Positions 25,695 to 33,061 of a stretch of DNA of 64,000 nt are shown piece by piece (the first letter of the stretch is position 1; each line of letters opens with the position of its first letter). The notes below the pieces were generated by a model. That model was not told where the DNA came from. It made no database searches and was given only the letters and a program-made list of their open reading frames with translations. This stretch comes from Paraburkholderia piptadeniae (GTDB lineage Bacteria > Pseudomonadota > Gammaproteobacteria > Burkholderiales > Burkholderiaceae), in the NCBI RefSeq assembly GCF_900007165.1, contig NZ_CYGY02000035.1, positions 1 through 64,000 on the forward strand, given 5' to 3'. The position numbers and the translations under genes are program-made.

Positions 25695-26693
25695 TCAGAT
25701 CAGCTTGACGAGCTGCTTGCCGAAGTTGCGCCCCTTGAGCATGCCGAGAAACGCTTCGGGCGCATTCTCCAGTCCGTGCGCAATCGACTCGCGATAGTGC
25801 AGCTTTTTTTGCGCGACGAGCGTGCCCAGCTCCTTCAGCGCAACGGGCCACACGTCCAGGTGTTCGGTGATGATGAAGCCCTGCACGAGCAGACGCTGCG
25901 TGAGGATCAACGACGGGTGCTTGAGCGGCACGGGCACGCCGTCGTAACCGGCGATATAGCCACACACCGCGATGCGGCCGAACGCGTTCATCCGCGCGAG
26001 CGTCGCGTCGAGTCCGTCGCCGCCGACGTTCTCGAAGCAGCCGTCCACGCCGGTTGGCGTCGCCGCCTTCAGGTCCTGATAGAGGTTGCCCGCCTTGTAG
26101 TCGACGCACGCATCGAAGCCGAGCGTCTCGACCACATAGCGGCATTTCTCCGCGCCGCCCGCAATGCCGACGGCGCGCGCGCCCGCGAGCTTCGCCAGTT
26201 GCCCGACGACGCTGCCGACAGCCCCGCTCGCCGCGCTGACGACGACCGTCTCGCCCGCCTTTGGTGCGATGATCCTGTTGAGGCCGTACCAGCCCGTCGC
26301 GCCCGGCATGCCGACGGGCCCGAGATACGCGGAGAGCGGCACGTGGGTGTCGTCGACCTTCTGCAAGCCTTTGCCATCCGATGTGCCGAACTCCTGCCAG
26401 CCGAACATCCCGACCACCTTGTCGCCGGCCTTGAACGCCGCGTTCTTCGACTCGACCACTTCACCCGCCGTGCCGCCGATCATCACTTCGTTCAACGGCT
26501 GGGGCGCTGCGTACGATTTCGTGTCGTTCATGCGGCCGCGCATGTACGGATCGAGCGACAGATAGTGATTGCGCACGCGCACCTCGCCGTCGGCGAGCGG
26601 CGCAAGCGGCGTTTCGACGAGCTTGAAATTGTCCGTGGATGCCGCGCCTTGCGGACGCGACACAAGGAGGATCTGACGATTGACTTCGGCCAT
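25695..26693 (-). CDS. NADP-dependent oxidoreductase, CurA/leukotriene-B4-dehydrogenase type
   Basis: A zinc-free medium-chain reductase of 332 residues that reduces activated double bonds of enones and enals. Typical motifs are NHYLSLDPYMRGRM near residue 45, GWQEFGTSD, GMPGATGWYGLNRI and the NADP fold SAASGAVGSVVGQLAKLAGA followed by VGIAGGAEKC. GYIAGYDG and LILTQRLLVQGFI close the domain. CurA of E. coli acts on curcumin; the natural substrate here is not known. The start at 26693 has GGAGAC upstream. Confidence 0.91.
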   Translation of the reverse strand: MAEVNRQILLVSRPQGAASTDNFKLVETPLAPLADGEVRVRNHYLSLDPYMRGRMNDTKSYAAPQPLNEVMIGGTAGEVVESKNAAFKAGDKVVGMFGWQEFGTSDGKGLQKVDDTHVPLSAYLGPVGMPGATGWYGLNRIIAPKAGETVVVSAASGAVGSVVGQLAKLAGARAVGIAGGAEKCRYVVETLGFDACVDYKAGNLYQDLKAATPTGVDGCFENVGGDGLDATLARMNAFGRIAVCGYIAGYDGVPVPLKHPSLILTQRLLVQGFIITEHLDVWPVALKELGTLVAQKKLHYRESIAHGLENAPEAFLGMLKGRNFGKQLVKLI

Positions 26694-26747
26694 GACGGGT
26701 GTCTCCGTAGATTGTTCGACCATCGATGCAAGCGGCGGGCCGAGCAT

Positions 26748-27218
26748 TCAGCCGTCGCTGGGCCCGGGTCTCGCGGATGGATCGCTGCGCAGCCGCTGCT
26801 GCCTGACCTCGCGGCCGACGGCGAGCCGCCGCATGTACTTGAACGTGCCGAGCGCCTTCGCGACGAAGTGGCCTTCGCTGTCGCGAATCTCGCCTTCGCA
26901 ATAGGCCATCGTGGTCGAGCGGTGCAGCACGCGGGCTGTCGCGCGCAACTCGCCGCTGCCGGGCTGCATGAAGTTCACTTTCATTTCGACGGTCACGACG
27001 CCGATGCCGTCCGCGGCGAGACTGCGCGCGGCCATTGCCAGCGCGCAATCGGCGAGCGTCATCGTGATGCCGCCGTGCGCGACGGCCCATGTGTTCAGAT
27101 GCTCGGGACGCAGCGTCAGCACGACTTCGCATGCGCCATCCGTTGCCGACACGAGTTGCGCGCCGAGATGATCGATGAACGGACTCTCGATCATCAGGTG
27201 ATTGGGTTGATGGGTCAT
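26748..27218 (-). CDS. PaaI-type hotdog thioesterase
   Basis: A 156-residue acyl-CoA thioesterase of the hotdog fold. The family motif is NTWAVAHGGITMTLADCALAMAA, with the HGG turn and the aspartate in position, followed by VTVEMKVNFMQPGSGELRATARVLHRSTTMAYCEGEI. The last 25 residues are polar and arginine-rich and not part of the fold. Six bases separate it from the upstream gene, so the two are translated from one message. The acyl group is unknown. Confidence 0.9.
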   Translation of the reverse strand: MTHQPNHLMIESPFIDHLGAQLVSATDGACEVVLTLRPEHLNTWAVAHGGITMTLADCALAMAARSLAADGIGVVTVEMKVNFMQPGSGELRATARVLHRSTTMAYCEGEIRDSEGHFVAKALGTFKYMRRLAVGREVRQQRLRSDPSARPGPSDG

Positions 27219-27224
27219 CGGTAT

Positions 27225-27524
27225 TCAGATTTCGTAGTCGACGGCCTCGCGCGATTCGCGGATGGGCGCAAGAAAGGTCTTCACGAGCTGGTGCGCGGGA
27301 TGAACCTGATACGCGTCGAGGGCCGCCTTGTCGGTGAAGTCGCAGACGAGCACGACGTCACAGGTCGAAGCGAGCCCAGGCGTCGCGATGCCCACTTCGA
27401 GTCGCACGATGCCCGGCACGGCATCGCGGCATGCCTCGAGTTTTTCCTTCAGCAGCAGCGCGTTCTGTTCGCGCGTCGCGCCTTCTGCCGCTTTGAGCTT
27501 CCACATCACGATATGACGAATCAA
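27225..27524 (-). CDS. Dabb (stress-responsive A/B barrel) domain protein
   Basis: A 99-residue dimeric alpha/beta-barrel protein. The domain starts IRHIVMWKLK and continues with GIVRLEVGIATPGLASTCDVVLVCDFTDKAALDAYQVHPAH, the standard Dabb pattern. No ATG fits: the TTG at 27524, just before the domain and after AGGTGA, is the best start. Family members act as oligomeric scaffolds or small enzymes; function here is unknown. It is the first gene of the thioesterase-CurA-SDR-hydrolase run. Confidence 0.85.
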   Translation of the reverse strand: MIRHIVMWKLKAAEGATREQNALLLKEKLEACRDAVPGIVRLEVGIATPGLASTCDVVLVCDFTDKAALDAYQVHPAHQLVKTFLAPIRESREAVDYEI

Positions 27525-27952
27525 GGGTTCACCTTTGGTGTTGACTGCATTGCATGAAAGCCGCGTCGTCAGATGATACCCGCACTGTGCGGATGCATCG
27601 ATCGGGCCGCACGGCATAGGACAAAAGCACATCGGCGCTTGCAATTGGCTCTTTCGGAAGCGCCGCGTCGCCTATACTTTTCAGGCAGTCAGCCCGGCCG
27701 TGCGCGGCATCCGCAAGGCAGTCGCAACGCAATCTCACAGCAGTCGAAAACAGCGCGCAACGCGAAATCGGGCATCAACGACCCGCGGCCTTCGCCCATC
27801 CTCTCGCGCTGCGGCCGCCTTGTATTCCTTCCTCTTTGCGTCCTTATGCACGCATAGAAAACGGCCCGCGCGCCGTGCCGCGTTCGTCCATTCGTTTCGA
27901 ACGCCATAGCGGCCCGCGCGCGGCTGCTCCCCTTTCCCGTCACGAGGACAAC
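27525..27952. other. divergent intergenic region
   Basis: These 428 bases separate the Dabb gene from the GYD gene. A TATACT at 27673-27678 on the plus strand is a possible -10 element but lacks a good -35. Nothing else is recognised. Confidence 0.4.
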
Positions 27953-28246
27953 ATGGCCACTTACATCATGCTCGCCAACTGGACCGATCAGGGCGTGCGC
28001 ACCGCGAAAGACACAGTCAACCGCTCGCGCGCATTCCGCGAAACCAGCAAGGCAATGGGCGTAACGATCGGCACCGTGAACTGGACGCTGGGCGCGTACG
28101 ACCTGGTGATCTCGTTCGACTCGCCCGACGACGAAACCACGACCCGCCTCGGCCTCGCGCTCGCGGCGCTCGGCAACGTCCGCACGGCGACCATGCGCGC
28201 GTTCGGCGAAGAGGAGATGGAACGAATCGTCGGCGGATTGAAGTAG
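27953..28246 (+). CDS. GYD-domain protein
   Basis: A 97-residue protein of the GYD family, named for a conserved Gly-Tyr-Asp motif (here LGAYDLVISFDSPDD). It begins MATYIMLANWTDQGVRTAKD, typical for the family, and ends in GEEEMERIVGGL. The fold is a dimeric ferredoxin-like barrel; biochemical role unknown. The start is set by CACGAGGACAAC before the ATG. It is a single gene, convergent with the TRIC-type gene. Confidence 0.9.
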   Translation: MATYIMLANWTDQGVRTAKDTVNRSRAFRETSKAMGVTIGTVNWTLGAYDLVISFDSPDDETTTRLGLALAALGNVRTATMRAFGEEEMERIVGGLK

Positions 28247-28378
28247 GCGCGCGTCGAGATAGCCCGAAGGCGCAGCGCGTAAGGGCATCGACCAATGCGC
28301 TCGCTGCGCCACCGATGACGCCGGTGCGAGACGCCTGCGATTGACGCCTGCGATGCGCGTCGGTCGTGCAGAGTGCGC

Positions 28379-29002
28379 TCATATCCTCGCGCGCGGGAGA
28401 TGCCATCCATGCGTGGCCGCGACCACGCGCAGCACGAAGCATGCACCGCCGCCCATCACGCCCGCCATCGCGGGAGACAGCCCCAGGCGACGCCCGATCA
28501 GCACGACAACCGCGCCGAAGAACGCCGCCGTCGCATAGATATCGGCGACGAGCACGGACGGGATGCGCGCGAGCAGCACATCCCGGATGACGCCGCCGCC
28601 GACGCCCGTCACCGCGCCCATCAGCGCCGCGACGAACGGCCGGATTCCGAACAGCATCGCCTTCTCGACGCCCGCGACCGCGAACAGCGCCAGCCCCGCT
28701 GCGTCGAGCACCATGAGCCAGAACGCGGGAAAGCCTTCGGCTTCGAAATGAAAGACGAAAGTGAGCAGGCCGGCGACGAAGGTCAGCGCCGGATAGCGCC
28801 AGTCGCGAATCGCATTCGGCGGGCTCGCGCCGATCAGCAGATCGCGCGTCACGCCGCCGCCGAGCGACGCGACGAATGCAATCACCATCACGCCGAGCAG
28901 ATCGAGGCCGCTGTGCATCGCCGCCACCGCGCCCTCGATCGCGAAGATGAACGTGCCGGCGAGATCGGCGGCGAGGACGATGGTTTCCATTTTTGGTTTC
29001 AT
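28379..29002 (-). CDS. TRIC-type (UPF0126) cation channel protein
   Basis: A seven-helix inner-membrane protein of 207 residues made of two homologous halves. Each half carries the GGGVxRD signature: ASLGGGVTRDLLIG (about 48-61) and GVGGGVIRDVLLAR (about 133-146). Bacterial and archaeal relatives form trimeric potassium-permeable channels. The start at 29002 (MKPKMETIV) gives the usual length; the ATG at 28990 is an alternative. No neighbour suggests a specific role. Confidence 0.9.
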   Translation of the reverse strand: MKPKMETIVLAADLAGTFIFAIEGAVAAMHSGLDLLGVMVIAFVASLGGGVTRDLLIGASPPNAIRDWRYPALTFVAGLLTFVFHFEAEGFPAFWLMVLDAAGLALFAVAGVEKAMLFGIRPFVAALMGAVTGVGGGVIRDVLLARIPSVLVADIYATAAFFGAVVVLIGRRLGLSPAMAGVMGGGACFVLRVVAATHGWHLPRARI

Positions 29003-29293
29003 GCGGATCGTTGCACTCGAGATGAGCCGGGCGGTATGGCAAAACGTGTGGTGACGGCGTCGTTCGTGGGCACCGCCTTCGGCGAGAGACCGGTCGCGCG
29101 AGACAGGGCGCGCGACGGGCGGCGCGATTGTCTCATCGCCGCGGCGATTGGAAAAGTGGGCGCGCTGGGGGCGTTGTCTCGCTCGCCGCTTCACTCGGCG
29201 TTGCGCTCGCACGAGCGCGCCGCCCGCCCTGCGCCCCGCTAGAATTCATCTGATGCACGCCGTTTCGCGTGCTTACTTCATGAGGTGCATGAC

Positions 29294-29785
29294 ATGGCCA
29301 TTCAGCGCGTCTTGCGCTCCCTTCGCGTGGTGTTCTTCGTCGTCGCGATGCTGTCGGTAGCCGGCTGCGCGGGCATGTTCGGCCACGATCCGTTGCGCGT
29401 GAACGTCGCCGGCATCGAACCGCTCGCGGGCCAGGGCATGGAATTGCGCTTCAATCTGAAACTGCGCGTGCAGAACCCGAACGACACACCCATCGGTTAC
29501 AACGGCGTTTCCGTCGAACTCGATCTCAACGGCAAGCCCTTCGCGAGCGGCGTCAGCGATGAGGCGGGCACCGTGCCGCGTTTCGGCGAAACAGTGATCA
29601 GCGTGCCGTTGACGGTGCCCGCGTTCGCCGCCGTGCGTCAGGCGTTCGCCTTCGCCGACAGCGCGCAGACAGGCAACCTGCCCTACGTTCTGCGTGGACG
29701 CCTGGCAGGCGGCATCGCGGGCGGCACGCGCTTCATCGATCAGGGCACGTTGTCGCTGCCGATGGGCAACATGAGCGGGCTGTAG
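29294..29785 (+). CDS. LEA type 2 (LEA14-like) lipoprotein
   Basis: A 163-residue lipoprotein with the lipobox SVAGC at about residue 25. The mature part is one water-stress-and-hypersensitive-response (WHy) domain: GMELRFNLKLRVQNPNDTPI, YNGVSVELDLNGKPFASGVS and VISVPLTVP. Such domains are linked to desiccation and osmotic stress. The ATG at 29294 is preceded by GAGG at 29282-29285. Confidence 0.9.
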   Translation: MAIQRVLRSLRVVFFVVAMLSVAGCAGMFGHDPLRVNVAGIEPLAGQGMELRFNLKLRVQNPNDTPIGYNGVSVELDLNGKPFASGVSDEAGTVPRFGETVISVPLTVPAFAAVRQAFAFADSAQTGNLPYVLRGRLAGGIAGGTRFIDQGTLSLPMGNMSGL

Positions 29786-29915
29786 CGGTTATAGCGGGTT
29801 CGCGCTCGCCCGCTGATCGGGGGTGACATGATCTGCGGCGCGTTCGCCGCTGGTAAGACGGCGTGAACGTGCCGCGACTTGCGGCCGATGAGTGCGCCTC
29901 GTCGCCGCGAGACAC

Positions 29916-30767
29916 TCAGTGGTTCGTCGTGGATGGGCCTCCCGGTATCGTGCCTCTCGGCTGCGGCAGATTGTGTTCCCCTTGCCCCGGTGGCGGCCCG
30001 GTCGGGCGCGCCACCGCCTGGCCGGGCGGCGGGCCCTGTGGATGCCCACCACCCTGAACGGGCGGCGGCCCCGCCGGACCTCCACCCTGCATCGGAGGCT
30101 GCTGGGGCCGTGGCCCACCGCCCTGCATCGGAGGCTGCGCCGGCCGTGGTGCACCGCCTTGGCCCTGCATCGGAGGCTGCGCCGGTTGCGGCCCAACGCC
30201 CTGCATTGGCGGCGGGGCGCCACCTTGCGGCGGTCCCGCTCGATGCCCATGTTCGGCACCGAGTGGCCGCGGACCTTGCTCGGACGGTGGCGGCTGATTC
30301 GTCGATGGCGGCGGCCGGTTCGCGCCTTGCGGCGGGGGCGGCGGCTGGTGTGGCGGCGGCCGATGATGTTCCCAGCGCGAGCGATCCGGATACCATGGGC
30401 GCTCGCGATAGTAATGGTCCCAGTACGTCCCCAGCGAGAACGTGACGAGGGGCAGACCAATGACTGCGCCGTAATTCATGATCGGGACGCTGTCACCCTG
30501 ATACGGATACGTCAGATAACCGCCGTAGACCCAGCCGCGCGCGCCCGCGATCTCGACATCGCACCACGTATAGCCGCTCACGCAGCCGTAGACGATCACG
30601 GGTTGCCCCGGTGGCAATTGCGCGACGACGGGATAGTCCTGCGCCGGTCCGGCGTACAGATAGACGGCCTCGTTCGTGTAAGCCTGCGATTGCGCCGACG
30701 CAGCACCCGATGCGACCGACAGCGCCGCCGCCCCCGCAACGGCGACGCAAGCAACACGCATCCGCAT
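29916..30767 (-). CDS. secreted SH3-domain protein with proline-rich repeat tail
   Basis: A 283-residue exported protein. A signal peptide ends in GAASAQ (about residue 26). A bacterial SH3 domain covers about 30-90 (NEAVYLYAGPAQDYPVVAQL, CDVEIAGARGWVYGGYLTY), followed by a linker with TFSLGTYWDHYYRERPWYP. From about 135 onward the protein is almost entirely proline, glycine and glutamine, with repeated QPPMQGGGP-like units. SH3b domains usually bind cell-wall peptides, and the tail could span the periplasm or be sticky. AGGAGGG precedes the start at 30767. Confidence 0.85.
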   Translation of the reverse strand: MRMRVACVAVAGAAALSVASGAASAQSQAYTNEAVYLYAGPAQDYPVVAQLPPGQPVIVYGCVSGYTWCDVEIAGARGWVYGGYLTYPYQGDSVPIMNYGAVIGLPLVTFSLGTYWDHYYRERPWYPDRSRWEHHRPPPHQPPPPPQGANRPPPSTNQPPPSEQGPRPLGAEHGHRAGPPQGGAPPPMQGVGPQPAQPPMQGQGGAPRPAQPPMQGGGPRPQQPPMQGGGPAGPPPVQGGGHPQGPPPGQAVARPTGPPPGQGEHNLPQPRGTIPGGPSTTNH

Positions 30768-30789
30768 GATTCCCTCCTGTGTCGACCAG

Positions 30790-30874
30790 AGTTGGCGCTT
30801 CAGCGCGTTACTCCGGTCCAATGCAAACCTGTAGACCATACATAGTTGGAGCGTTAGCGCCTTACTCTGTTCCC
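30790..30874. repeat. two-copy imperfect tandem repeat with hairpin cores
   Basis: Copy one (30790-30819) and copy two (30844-30873) match at 24 of 30 positions with a 54-base period. Both start AGTTGG, hold a small GC hairpin (GCGC-TTCA-GCGC in the first, GAGC-GTTA-GCGC in the second) and continue TTACTC. Weaker similarity runs on for about 16 bases. Located 23 bases upstream of the SH3 gene start. Confidence 0.6.
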
Positions 30875-31079
30875 ATACACCCTTGTTTGTGGGTGAACTT
30901 CGCAGCCCTCCGACGACGGCCGACGCCATCGCCACGCGCATCATGGACCACTTCAAGCCGCAAGCACGTCGACGATGGCGAGCGATTCCCGTGCCTGCCC
31001 CGCGTCGTCGTTGTCATCGTCGCGCGCCGGACGAACCTTGGTCGAATCGCAGCACCATCGACACACAGAAATGGCGCAA

Positions 31080-31114
31080 CAAAAAAGCCCGCGTGCTTTC
31101 GCACGCAGGCTTTC
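31080..31114 (-). terminator. terminator after the thiolase gene
   Basis: A 12-bp stem with one mismatch (31084-31096 with 31101-31113), 4-base loop, and a T run on the minus strand opposite 31081-31086. It lies 22 bases beyond the thiolase stop. Confidence 0.8.
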
Positions 31115-31135
31115 CATCAGCCGATTCGAACGCGA

Positions 31136-32314
31136 TCAGGCGATTTCGAACAATCCAGCCGCGCCCTGACCGCCGCCGATGCACATCGTCACCACGACGA
31201 ACTTCGCGCCGCGCCGCTTGCCTTCGATCAGCGCATGGCCCGTCAGGCGCGCGCCCGACACGCCATACGGATGCCCGACGGCAATCGCGCCGCCGTTGAC
31301 GTTCAGGCGTTCGTTCGGAATACCGAGCTTGTCGCGGCAATACAGCACCTGCACGGCGAACGCTTCGTTCAGCTCCCACAGACCGATATCGTCGACCTTG
31401 AGTCCCGCCTGCTTCAGCAGTTTCGGCACAGCGAATACAGGGCCGATGCCCATTTCGTCCGGCTCGCAGCCCGCGACCGCGAAGCCGCGGAAGATGCCCA
31501 GCGGCTGCAGGCCTTCGCGCTCCGCGACCTTCGCGTTCATCACCACGCACGCCGACGCGCCGTCCGAAAACTGGCTCGCGTTGCCCGCCGTGATCACGCC
31601 GCCCGGCACCGCCGTGCGGATCTTCGACACGCCTTCGAGCGTCGTATCCGCGCGGATGCCTTCGTCGGCGGCGATCGTCACCTCCTTCGTGAGCATGCGC
31701 CCGCTCGCCTTGTCGGCGACGCCCGCGAGCACCGTCATCGGCACGATCTCGTCGTTGAAGCGCCCTGCTTCCTGCGCCGCCGCCGCGCGCTGCTGCGACT
31801 GCACGCCGTATTCGTCCTGACGCTCCTTCGAAATCGAGTAGCGCTTCGCGACGTTTTCGGCCGTCTGCAACATCGGCCAGTAGATCTCCGGCTTGTGCTC
31901 CATCAGCCAGCCTTCACGCAGCATGTGCAGATTCATTTCGTTCTGCACGCACGAGATCGACTCGACGCCGCCCGCGACGAACACATCGCCCTCGCCGACC
32001 ATCACGCGTTGCGCGGCCGATGCGATTGTCTGCAGCCCCGACGAGCAGAAGCGGTTCACCGTCATGCCGGGCACCGTCACGGGCAGGCCGGCGCGCAACG
32101 CGATCTGCCGCGCGATGTTCGAGCCCGTCGCGCCTTCGGGATTCGCACAGCCCATGATCACGTCCTCGACGCGCGCCGGGTCGATCTTCGCGCGTTCGAC
32201 GGCGGCCTTCGTCACGTGTCCGCCGAGCGTCGCGCCATGCGTCATGTTGAACGCGCCGCGCCACGATTTGGCAAGACCCGTGCGGGCAGTCGATACGATT
32301 ACGGCATCAGTCAT
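31136..32314 (-). CDS. acetyl-CoA C-acyltransferase (3-ketoacyl-CoA thiolase)
   Basis: The last step of beta-oxidation: thiolysis of 3-ketoacyl-CoA. The 392 residues carry nucleophile C90 in VNRFCSSGLQT, H348 in GGAIAVGHPYGVSGAR and the second cysteine C378 in VTMCIGGGQGAAGLFE, all as in FadA-type thiolases. WELNEAFAVQ is also intact. It is downstream of the FadJ-like gene with a nicotinamidase gene between them, and ends at a strong terminator. Confidence 0.95.
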   Translation of the reverse strand: MTDAVIVSTARTGLAKSWRGAFNMTHGATLGGHVTKAAVERAKIDPARVEDVIMGCANPEGATGSNIARQIALRAGLPVTVPGMTVNRFCSSGLQTIASAAQRVMVGEGDVFVAGGVESISCVQNEMNLHMLREGWLMEHKPEIYWPMLQTAENVAKRYSISKERQDEYGVQSQQRAAAAQEAGRFNDEIVPMTVLAGVADKASGRMLTKEVTIAADEGIRADTTLEGVSKIRTAVPGGVITAGNASQFSDGASACVVMNAKVAEREGLQPLGIFRGFAVAGCEPDEMGIGPVFAVPKLLKQAGLKVDDIGLWELNEAFAVQVLYCRDKLGIPNERLNVNGGAIAVGHPYGVSGARLTGHALIEGKRRGAKFVVVTMCIGGGQGAAGLFEIA

Positions 32315-32369
32315 CTACGTCTCCAACTTTCCAAAGAGTGTGTGAGGTTCGCTTTTCGCGCCGGACAAC

Positions 32370-32996
32370 TCAGGCGAGCACGTCGGCCGATTGCACGCGC
32401 TCGACACCGGCGGCGCGCATGTCGCGCCACGCGTTGTCCAGCGAGCCGTTCAGATCGATCGCGCGGGTCGCGTCTTCGATGACGGCGGCCTCGAAGCCCG
32501 CCGCGCGCGCGTCGAGTGCGGACCACGCGACGCAATAGTCGGTCGCGAGCCCGCAGCACCACACGCGCGTCACGCCCGTGTCGCGCAAATAGCCGGCAAG
32601 GCCCGTCGGCGTCTTGCCGTCTGCTTCGAGAAACGCCGAGTAGCTGTCGACGTCCGCGTGATGGCCCTTGCGGATCACCGCTCGCGCATGCGGGATGTCG
32701 AGGTCCGCGTGCAGCGCGGCGCCCGGCGTGTCCTGCACGCAATGCGTCGGCCACAGCACCTGTTCGCCGTACGGCAGCGTGATCGTCTCGAACGGCTGGC
32801 GTCCCGCGTGATTCGCCGCGAACGAAACATGCGACGGCGGATGCCAGTCCTGCGTCAGCACGACGTGGCTGAAACGGCGCGCGAGCCGGTTCACGAGCGG
32901 CACGATTTCGTCGCCGCGCGCGACCGCGAGCGCGCCACCCGGCATGAAGTCGTTCTGCACGTCGACGACGAGCAGAACTTCGTTGGCACTTTTCAT
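32370..32996 (-). CDS. pncA: nicotinamidase
   Basis: Hydrolyses nicotinamide to nicotinate for NAD salvage. The 208 residues carry the catalytic triad D12 (VVDVQNDFMPGG), K110 (IRKGHHADVDSYSAF) and C155 (GLATDYCVAWSA), with metal ligands in TQDWHPPSHVSF (D50, H52) and H85. The length is typical. It is placed within a beta-oxidation run, 65 bases after the FadJ-like gene and 55 before the thiolase gene, without an obvious metabolic link except NAD demand. Confidence 0.95.
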   Translation of the reverse strand: MKSANEVLLVVDVQNDFMPGGALAVARGDEIVPLVNRLARRFSHVVLTQDWHPPSHVSFAANHAGRQPFETITLPYGEQVLWPTHCVQDTPGAALHADLDIPHARAVIRKGHHADVDSYSAFLEADGKTPTGLAGYLRDTGVTRVWCCGLATDYCVAWSALDARAAGFEAAVIEDATRAIDLNGSLDNAWRDMRAAGVERVQSADVLA

Positions 32997-33061
32997 CGCT
33001 GTTCCTTCCGCGCTATTGCTTCGACGCCATGGCTTCGATCGAGCCAGCGGCCCGTTCGCGT

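Larger units (their letters stand above)
30768..31135. other. leader of the SH3 gene plus thiolase terminator
   Basis: Holds a tandem imperfect repeat (30790-30874) in the upstream region of the SH3 gene and a terminator for the thiolase gene (31080-31114). No gene is supported in between. Confidence 0.5.

Noticed and set aside
27689..28312. Minus-strand frame of about 200 codons over the GYD gene
   Set aside because: The GYD gene on the plus strand has a ribosome binding site and a clear family match.
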